Assembly (NCBI RefSeq): GCF_003943415.1
Contig: NZ_RJPK01000002.1
Coordinates: 1-64,000, forward strand
Direction of reading: 5' to 3'
Length of the DNA: 64,000 nucleotides
From: Streptococcus oralis
GTDB taxonomy: Bacteria; Bacillota; Bacilli; Lactobacillales; Streptococcaceae
Numbering within the stretch: position 1 is the first letter of the stretch; every line of letters starts with the position of its first letter. The notes below the pieces were generated by a model. The model saw only the letters and a list, made by a program, of their open reading frames with translations. It made no database searches and had not been told where the DNA came from. Positions 57,765 to 64,000 of the stretch are shown in pieces. The translations under genes were made by a program, and so were the position numbers.

Positions 57765-60700
57765 ATGAAAAAACACTTTTGGGAGAAATCCTGTCGCTAT
57801 AGCATTCGCAAACTGACGGTTGGGACTGCTTCTGTTTTACTGGGGGCTGTTTTTCTAGTCAACCACACTGTCTCCGCAGACAGTGTTGAGGTCAAGCAAA
57901 CTGAACCAACCTCTGTCGAAGCTATTACTAAGCCTGATAGTGAACCCAAAGCAGTTGAAGCTACTGAAACTACAAATCCGTCTCTAACCGAGAGTCCAGT
58001 AGTTTCCGAAAGCAAGCTAGCCGAAGAGACTCAGACAACAAATAGTCAAGCTAGTGAAGAAGCCATTGTAGAAGCTAAAGAAAATAAGGAACCTGAAAAA
58101 GCAGATCAACCGGTGACAAAGCAAGAAAACTATCAACTCAACTACGATCAGCCAACAGCTCCCTCCTATGATGGATGGGAAAAACAAGCCCTCCCTGTCG
58201 GAAATGGAGAGATGGGAGCCAAGGTTTTCGGTCTGATTGGGGAAGAGAGAATCCAGTACAACGAAAAGACCCTCTGGTCTGGAGGACCACAACCCGATAG
58301 CACCGACTATAACGGAGGAAACTACAAGGACCGCTACAAGGTCTTAGCAGAGATACGTAAAGCCCTTGAAGCTGGTGACCGCCAAAAAGCAAAACAGCTA
58401 GCTGAACAAAATCTAGTTGGACCAAACAACGCCCAGTATGGACGTTACCTAGCCTTTGGTGATATCTTCATGGTCTTCAATAACCAGAAAAAAGGGCTGG
58501 ATACAGTAACAGATTATCATCGTGGTTTGGATATCACAGAAGCCACAACTACAACTTCTTACACCCAAGATGGGACCACCTTCAAACGCGAAACTTTCTC
58601 CAGCTATCCTGATGATGTCACTGTGACCCACTTGACCAAAAAAGGAAACAAGACACTTGACTTTACCCTTTGGAACAGTTTGACAGAAGACTTGCTTGCT
58701 AATGGCAACTACTCTTGGGAATATTCCAACTATAAGAACGGACATGTTACTACAGATGAAAATGGAATCCTTCTAAAAGGAACTGTCAAAGATAACGGCC
58801 TCAAATTTGCATCCTATTTAGGAATTAAAACGGATGGAAAAGTCACTGTTCAGAATGAGACTCTAACCGTCACAGGTGCAAGCTATGCAACCCTCTATCT
58901 CAGCGCCAAGACAAACTTTGCTCAAAATCCTAAAACCAACTATCGAAAAGACATCGACCTCGAAAATACGGTTAAAGGGATTGTAAAAGCAGCTAAGGCC
59001 AAGGACTACGAGACACTTAAAAAGGACCATATCAAGGATTATCAAAGTCTCTTTAATCGCGTTAAACTAAATCTAGGTGGAAGCAAGACTGCTCAAACGA
59101 CAAAAGAGGCCCTTCAAAGCTATAACCCTAGCAAAGGGCAAAAACTGGAAGAACTATTCTTCCAATATGGTCGTTATCTACTGATTAGTTCGTCTCGTGA
59201 TAAGACGGATGCCCTTCCTGCCAACCTACAAGGAGTCTGGAATGCCGTAGACAATCCACCTTGGAACGCTGACTACCACCTCAATGTCAATTTGCAAATG
59301 AACTATTGGCCAGCCTACATGAGCAACCTTGCTGAAACTGCCAAGCCAATGATTAATTACATTGACGATATGCGCTATTATGGTCGTATCGCTGCCAAAG
59401 AATACGCTGGTATCGAATCCAAAGACGGACAAGAAAATGGTTGGCTGGTTCACACTCAAGCAACACCATTTGGCTGGACAACTCCTGGTTGGAATTACTA
59501 TTGGGGTTGGTCGCCAGCAGCTAATGCCTGGATGATGCAGAACGTCTATGACTACTATAAATTCACCAAGGATGAAACTTATCTCAAAGAAAAGATTTAT
59601 CCTATGCTCAAGGAAACCGCTAAGTTCTGGAACTCCTTCTTGCACTATGACCAGGCCAGTGATCGTTGGGTGTCTTCTCCATCCTACTCACCAGAACACG
59701 GGACCATCACCATCGGAAATACCTTTGACCAGTCGCTAGTCTGGCAGCTATTCCACGACTACATGGAAGTCGCTAACCATCTGAAAGTCGACCAAGACTT
59801 AGTCACAGAGGTCAAGGCTAAATTTGACAAACTAAAACCACTTCATATCAACAATGAGGGCCGCATCAAGGAATGGTACGAAGAAGACAGCCCACAATTC
59901 ACCAACGAAGGCATTGAAAACAACCACCGCCACGTTTCCCATCTAGTTGGTCTCTTCCCAGGTACGCTCTTTAGCAAGGACCAGGCTGAATACCTAGAGG
60001 CTGCGCGTGCTACCCTCAACCACCGTGGAGATGGTGGGACTGGTTGGTCTAAGGCTAATAAAATCAACCTCTGGGCTCGTTTGCTGGACGGTAACCGCGC
60101 CCATCGTTTACTCGCCGAACAGCTCAAGTATTCAACCCTAGAAAACCTTTGGGATACCCACGCACCATTCCAAATCGATGGAAACTTTGGAGCAACCAGT
60201 GGGATGGCAGAAATGCTCCTCCAATCTCATACTGGCTATATTGCTCCATTGCCAGCCCTTCCAGATGCTTGGAAAGACGGTCAAGTTTCTGGTTTGATTG
60301 CCCGAGGAAACTTTGAAGTCAGCATGAAGTGGAAAGATAAGAACTTGCAAAGCTTGTCCTTCCTGTCAAATGTCGGTGGAGACCTGGTTGTAGACTATCC
60401 AAATATCGAAGCCAGTCAGATCAAGGTCAATGGCAAACCAGTCAAGGCAACGACTCTTAAAAACAATCGCATCCAACTAGCAACGCAAAAAGGTGACGTC
60501 ATTACCTTTGAACACTTCCCTGGTCGTGTAACCAGTCTGACAGCAGTTCGACAAAATGGAGTCACTGCCGAACTCACCTTCAATCAGGTAGAAGGCGCTA
60601 CCCACTATGTCATCCAAAGACAAGTAAAAGATGAATCTGACCAAACCTCTGCAACTAGAGAATTTGTAACCAATCAAACCCACTTTATTGACCGATCGCT

Positions 60701-62888
60701 GGATCCTCAACTCGCCTACACCTATACCGTCAAGGCGATGCTGGGCGAACTTTCCACACAAGTGTCTGAACAAGCAACTGTAGAAACACCTAGTGAATTG
60801 ATGGATGACCGAGATGGCCGTATCCAGTACGGAGCTGCCTTTGGAAACTGGGCAGACTCAGAATTATTTGGAGGAACAGAGAAATTTGCTGACCTTTCAA
60901 AAGGGGACTACACAGACGAAGACATCACTGCCACCATTCCTTTCACTGGCGTTGGTATCGAAATCTATGGACTAAAATCGTCTGAACTAGGTCTTGCTAC
61001 TGCTAAAATTGATGGCAAAGAAGTCGGTGAGCTTGATTTTCATACTGCTGGGGCAACTGAAAAAGGAAGTCTCATCGGCCGCTTCACAGGATTATCAGAC
61101 GGACCTCATACATTGACTCTTAGCGTTAAACGTGAGCACAAAGGACGTGGTAGTGAACGCTCGAAAATTTCATTAGATTACTTCAAGATCCTAGCAGGAA
61201 CAGGCAACACGATTGAAAAGATGGATGATCGCGACCCTCGCGTCCAGTACGGTTCCCAGTTTAAGGACTGGTCTGACCCTGAACTCTACGGAGGTACGGA
61301 AAAATACGCTGACATCAACAACAGCGACTCTAGTGCAGCTTCAGAAGCTCAGGCAACCATTTCCTTTACAGGGACGGGCATTCGTATCTATGGTTTGAAG
61401 AGCCTTGCCCTTGGACGAGCACGTGTTACACTAGATGGCAAAGAAATGCCAAGCCTAGATTTCTATACTTCAGGTGCAACTGAAAAGAGAGCCTTTATTG
61501 GCGAATTTACAAATCTTACTGACGGTCCGCACACCCTGACATTACAAGTTGACCCAGATTCGCCAGAAGGCCGCAAGAAAATTTCTCTAGACTCCTTTGA
61601 TATTATCAAAGCCCCTGCTGTTGGTATAGATAGTCCAAGTATCGCTCCTCTCAAGGAAAACGACAAAGAAATTTCCTTAAGCCTACCATCTGGAGACTGG
61701 GAAGCCATCGCTGTAACCTTCCCAGGTGTCAAAGATCCTCTGGTATTGCGCAAAGTGGACGAAACGCATCTGGTTACAAGTGGGGATCAGACCGTGCTAT
61801 CAATCCAAGACAAGCAAGTTCAAATCCCAATCCCTGAGGCTACTGATCGACAAACTGGAAAAGCGATTGAAGCTTATGCCATTCAAGGAACTACCACAAG
61901 TAGTCCTGTCGTAGCCGTCTTTACTAAAAAAGATGAGAAGAAGGTTGATGAGAAGCAGCCAACTACAAGCAAGGGGGACGAACCAGCTCCTACTGTTGAA
62001 ATTCCGGAATATACTGATCCTATCGGAACTGCAGGACAAGAAGAGCCACCTACAGTTGAAAAGCCTGAATATACTGATCCTATCGAAACTGCGGGAGAAC
62101 AAGAAGCTCCTACTGTTGAAATTCCTGAATACACCGAGCCTATCGGAACTGCGGGTCAAGAAGTGCCACCTACAGTTGAAAAGCCTGAATATACTGATTC
62201 TATCGGAACTTCGGGAGAACAAGAAGCTCCTACTGTTGAAATTCCTGAATATACTAAACCTATCGGAACTAGTGGGAATCAGACTGCTCCAACCCTTAGC
62301 CTTCCTGATTATCCAGTTCAAGTCTTAAAAGATAAGGAAACTGGAGTGGAAATCATTGGTGGAGTCACTGACTTAGAAGGAATTTCTCACGTTTCCAGCC
62401 GACGTGTCTTAGCTCAAGAACTCTTTGGCAAGACCTATGATGCTTACGACCTACAACTTAAAAATCCAACCGATCATAGCTTGCAGCCAAAAGGCTCTGT
62501 CTTGGTTCGCTTGCCTATTTCAGCTAACGTAGAAAAGGTCTACTATATTACTCCGACCAAGGAGTTGCAAGCCCTTGATTTCGACGTTCGAGAAGGAAAG
62601 GCAGAATTCATCACTAGTCATTTCAGTACCTATGCTGTCGTCTATCAAGCTGCTGGAACAACCTCTAACACAGAGGAAAAACCAAGTGGTTCAGATGTAG
62701 AAACCATAGCACACGAGGCTGAACAACTTTCAGCTAGTCCGATCCCTGCGAAAACTGGAAATCATTCTCCTAAAGCACAACTTCCAGCGACAGGAGAAGC
62801 GTCCAACCCACTCCTCTTCTTAGCAGGACTCAGCCTAGCCCTTACAGCCACTTTTATGTTAAAAGGGAGAAAGGATGACTCCAACTAA
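57765..62888 (+). CDS. Cell-wall GH95 alpha-L-fucosidase
   Basis: A 1707-residue surface enzyme predicted to remove alpha-1,2-linked fucose from host glycans. It has a YSIRK signal peptide (about 11-38) and the GH95 domain (about 125-900) with asparagines N507 and N509 in HLNVNLQMNYW, acid E644 in SPEHG and D805 in QIDGNFG, the key residues of the family. Next are a fibronectin-like domain, two tandem copies of a beta-sandwich module (MDDRDGRIQYG and MDDRDPRVQYG), five 20-residue PTVE repeats (from residue 1406), and LPATG at 1673-1677. Cre-controlled. Substrate linkage is inferred from family. Confidence 0.93.
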   Translation: MKKHFWEKSCRYSIRKLTVGTASVLLGAVFLVNHTVSADSVEVKQTEPTSVEAITKPDSEPKAVEATETTNPSLTESPVVSESKLAEETQTTNSQASEEAIVEAKENKEPEKADQPVTKQENYQLNYDQPTAPSYDGWEKQALPVGNGEMGAKVFGLIGEERIQYNEKTLWSGGPQPDSTDYNGGNYKDRYKVLAEIRKALEAGDRQKAKQLAEQNLVGPNNAQYGRYLAFGDIFMVFNNQKKGLDTVTDYHRGLDITEATTTTSYTQDGTTFKRETFSSYPDDVTVTHLTKKGNKTLDFTLWNSLTEDLLANGNYSWEYSNYKNGHVTTDENGILLKGTVKDNGLKFASYLGIKTDGKVTVQNETLTVTGASYATLYLSAKTNFAQNPKTNYRKDIDLENTVKGIVKAAKAKDYETLKKDHIKDYQSLFNRVKLNLGGSKTAQTTKEALQSYNPSKGQKLEELFFQYGRYLLISSSRDKTDALPANLQGVWNAVDNPPWNADYHLNVNLQMNYWPAYMSNLAETAKPMINYIDDMRYYGRIAAKEYAGIESKDGQENGWLVHTQATPFGWTTPGWNYYWGWSPAANAWMMQNVYDYYKFTKDETYLKEKIYPMLKETAKFWNSFLHYDQASDRWVSSPSYSPEHGTITIGNTFDQSLVWQLFHDYMEVANHLKVDQDLVTEVKAKFDKLKPLHINNEGRIKEWYEEDSPQFTNEGIENNHRHVSHLVGLFPGTLFSKDQAEYLEAARATLNHRGDGGTGWSKANKINLWARLLDGNRAHRLLAEQLKYSTLENLWDTHAPFQIDGNFGATSGMAEMLLQSHTGYIAPLPALPDAWKDGQVSGLIARGNFEVSMKWKDKNLQSLSFLSNVGGDLVVDYPNIEASQIKVNGKPVKATTLKNNRIQLATQKGDVITFEHFPGRVTSLTAVRQNGVTAELTFNQVEGATHYVIQRQVKDESDQTSATREFVTNQTHFIDRSLDPQLAYTYTVKAMLGELSTQVSEQATVETPSELMDDRDGRIQYGAAFGNWADSELFGGTEKFADLSKGDYTDEDITATIPFTGVGIEIYGLKSSELGLATAKIDGKEVGELDFHTAGATEKGSLIGRFTGLSDGPHTLTLSVKREHKGRGSERSKISLDYFKILAGTGNTIEKMDDRDPRVQYGSQFKDWSDPELYGGTEKYADINNSDSSAASEAQATISFTGTGIRIYGLKSLALGRARVTLDGKEMPSLDFYTSGATEKRAFIGEFTNLTDGPHTLTLQVDPDSPEGRKKISLDSFDIIKAPAVGIDSPSIAPLKENDKEISLSLPSGDWEAIAVTFPGVKDPLVLRKVDETHLVTSGDQTVLSIQDKQVQIPIPEATDRQTGKAIEAYAIQGTTTSSPVVAVFTKKDEKKVDEKQPTTSKGDEPAPTVEIPEYTDPIGTAGQEEPPTVEKPEYTDPIETAGEQEAPTVEIPEYTEPIGTAGQEVPPTVEKPEYTDSIGTSGEQEAPTVEIPEYTKPIGTSGNQTAPTLSLPDYPVQVLKDKETGVEIIGGVTDLEGISHVSSRRVLAQELFGKTYDAYDLQLKNPTDHSLQPKGSVLVRLPISANVEKVYYITPTKELQALDFDVREGKAEFITSHFSTYAVVYQAAGTTSNTEEKPSGSDVETIAHEAEQLSASPIPAKTGNHSPKAQLPATGEASNPLLFLAGLSLALTATFMLKGRKDDSN
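61981..62280 (+). repeat. Five 60-bp coding tandem repeats with alternating types
   Basis: Five units of exactly 60 bp (20 residues) encode PTVE(I/K)PEYT... Units 1, 3 and 5 read PTVEIPEYT and units 2 and 4 PPTVEKPEYT, so the true repeat is a 120-bp dimer. It forms the proline-rich wall-spanning stalk. Confidence 0.95.
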
Positions 62889-62900
62889 CCTTTAAGCACA

Positions 62901-62938
62901 AAAACAGGATGAAGATCACCTTCATCCTGTTTTATTTT
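62901..62938 (+). terminator. Terminator after the GH95 gene
   Basis: AAAACAGGATGAAG and CTTCATCCTGTTTT form a perfect 14-bp stem followed by ATTTTG; it could serve mraY in reverse. Confidence 0.9.
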
Positions 62939-62955
62939 GTCATCAAAAGTTAGTT

Positions 62956-63936
62956 TTACAGTAGGTATAAAAAGGCTAAGGTCAAGAGACTTGCTAGAAG
63001 CCCAACTCCCCAAAAGAAGAAGTCAACCTTCCACTCGCTCCAAGGATTGCCCTTGCCTGAGAATCCTCCAAGCTCAAAATGGTGGTGGACAGGTGTCATA
63101 CGGAAAATACGCTTTCCACCACTAAGTTTGAAGTAAGTAACTTGCATCATAACAGAGCTTGTCTCAAAGACATAGATAATCCCAATCAGCAAGAGGGTCC
63201 ATTCTTGGTGGAGAGCCATAGAGATTGCTGCCAACATCCCACCTAGAGCCAAACTTCCCACATCTCCCATAAAGACCTTGGCAGGCTTGTGGTTAAAGAC
63301 GAAGAAGCCTAGCAAGCCACCAATCATAGCAAGAATCACAAGAAGGATATCCAGTTGATTTTGCATATAAGCAATCACACCGTAGGCCGATAAGCTAATC
63401 ACCACTGAAATACTTGCTAGGCCGTCGATCCCGTCCGTCAGGTTCACCGCATTTGAAAAGCCAACTAACCAGAAAAGGGCAAAGAAGATATAGAAAATAC
63501 CCAGATGAACTTGGTAGCCAAAAACTGAAAGCATGTCACCACCACGCTCATAAAAGAGGTAGAAAATCACTCCTCCAAGCAGCTGGAGAGCAAGTTTTTG
63601 CTTAGGATTCAACCCTTCGTTGATTTTACGAAAGACCTTGAGAAAATCATCCAAAAAGCCTACCAAACCATACAAAACCAAGATAAACAAAATCATGCCG
63701 ACATTGTTGGTCAATTGTTGGGTAAAGAGAGCAACCAGAAAACTCACCACTACTGCAACGATAAGGAAGACAAGACCTCCCATGGTTGGAGTCCCAGCTT
63801 TAGCTTGGTGTTGTTTGACATCCTCGTGCATCTGCTGACCCGTAATCTGTGCTTTTCGATAAAATCGGATAAAAGCTGGAATACCTATCAAGGTCAATAG
63901 AAAGGCTAGAACTCCAGCACTAATGGAACTAATCAT
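62956..63936 (-). CDS. mraY: Phospho-N-acetylmuramoyl-pentapeptide transferase
   Basis: Makes lipid I at the cytoplasmic membrane. 326 residues and about ten membrane segments with conserved cytosolic loops: [41 protein letters not shown] and the HHHFEL loop. Follows pbp2x by one base, a typical division-cell-wall order. Confidence 0.97.
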   Translation of the reverse strand: MISSISAGVLAFLLTLIGIPAFIRFYRKAQITGQQMHEDVKQHQAKAGTPTMGGLVFLIVAVVVSFLVALFTQQLTNNVGMILFILVLYGLVGFLDDFLKVFRKINEGLNPKQKLALQLLGGVIFYLFYERGGDMLSVFGYQVHLGIFYIFFALFWLVGFSNAVNLTDGIDGLASISVVISLSAYGVIAYMQNQLDILLVILAMIGGLLGFFVFNHKPAKVFMGDVGSLALGGMLAAISMALHQEWTLLLIGIIYVFETSSVMMQVTYFKLSGGKRIFRMTPVHHHFELGGFSGKGNPWSEWKVDFFFWGVGLLASLLTLAFLYLL

Positions 63937-63937
63937 C

Positions 63938-64000
63938 TTAATCTCCTAAAGTTATTTTCATTTTTTTAATGTCTTTGAGGGCTGTATTGGCACGGACACT
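63938..64000 (-). CDS. pbp2X: C-terminal end of penicillin-binding protein 2x (partial)
   Basis: The last codons read [20 protein letters not shown] and stop, matching the C-terminal PASTA tail of PBP2x, one base before mraY. The rest lies beyond the right edge. Confidence 0.8.
   Translation of the reverse strand, partial: SVRANTALKDIKKMKITLGD

Noticed and set aside
61800..62328. Long additional open frames over the fucosidase repeats on both strands
   Set aside because: Period 60 bp is a multiple of three, so a stop-free frame in one unit repeats in all; the GH95 frame explains the region.

Overview
The window looks like chromosome from a mitis-group Streptococcus (S. mitis, S. oralis or S. 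pneumoniae relatives). The signs are a GroES/GroEL operon with a perfect CIRCE, an SsbB gene behind a perfect ComX/SigX box, a BOX element carrying the core boxA sequence, a glnRA operon with a GlnR box, YSIRK/LPxTG surface glycosidases with CcpA-type cre sites, and housekeeping proteins that read like pneumococcal ones. Species is not settled from sequence alone. Compared with what I remember of pneumococcal gene order, blocks found apart in S. pneumoniae are joined here. That is a recollection, not a computed comparison.

Layout. 1-300: rRNA-type promoter at the left edge (firing leftward) and tRNA-Glu. 0.3-4 kb: RNA methyltransferase, recX, ntdP-like gene, queH. 4-10.4 kb: groESL, ssbB, a small operon (DUF4651, thioredoxin, YtpR-like, SDR), a decayed choline-binding repeat, a B3/B4-domain gene and rpoE. 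10.5-15 kb: an AT-rich accessory island. 15-19.6 kb: a T-box operon of a GNAT gene, an AT-rich membrane-protein gene and valS. 19.7-22 kb: small genes including DUF438/DUF1858. 22-28 kb: rimP-nusA-rnpM-ylxQ-infB-rbfA with a BOX element at its end. 28-31 kb: trmB-ccrZ and the pptAB/ecsAB-type ABC transporter. 31-39 kb: HIT gene and two small genes, then the hrcA-grpE-(zinc ribbon)-dnaK-(DJ-1-like)-dnaJ heat-shock cluster behind two CIRCE operators. 39-43 kb: glnRA, an ArAE-like gene and pgk. 43-48 kb: a cell-wall GH85 endo-beta-N-acetylglucosaminidase. 48-51 kb: Na/Pi cotransporter, immunity-like gene, pepA. 51-57.4 kb: a tightly overlapped murI-rdgB-yfcE-cbpB-xerDL-scpA-scpB-rluB-yidD run and yneF. 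57.6-62.9 kb: a cell-wall GH95 alpha-L-fucosidase. 63-64 kb: mraY and the 3' end of pbp2x.

The most unusual part is the island at 10.8-15.0 kb. Three same-strand genes encode a C5-cytosine methyltransferase, a 705-residue protein with an N-terminal Hsp90/MutL/MORC-type GHKL ATPase plus a C-terminal histidine-kinase-like module, and a 288-residue protein with a receiver-like N-terminus and a C-terminal R-x4-H motif resembling HEPN ribonucleases. No restriction endonuclease is next to the methylase. I infer a methylation-linked phosphorelay defence or abortive-infection system. A degraded direct repeat of the last gene's 3' end lies at the island edge.

The surface enzymes form a second theme. 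The GH85 and GH95 proteins are both sorted to the wall and both have cre sites between promoter and start codon, suggesting catabolite-repressed trimming of host N-glycans and fucosylated glycans. Regulation is unusually legible elsewhere too: HrcA and its operators on two heat-shock operons, the SigX box at ssbB, the GlnR box, the valS-operon T-box, and two start codons placed where transcription should begin (recX and the DUF4651 gene).
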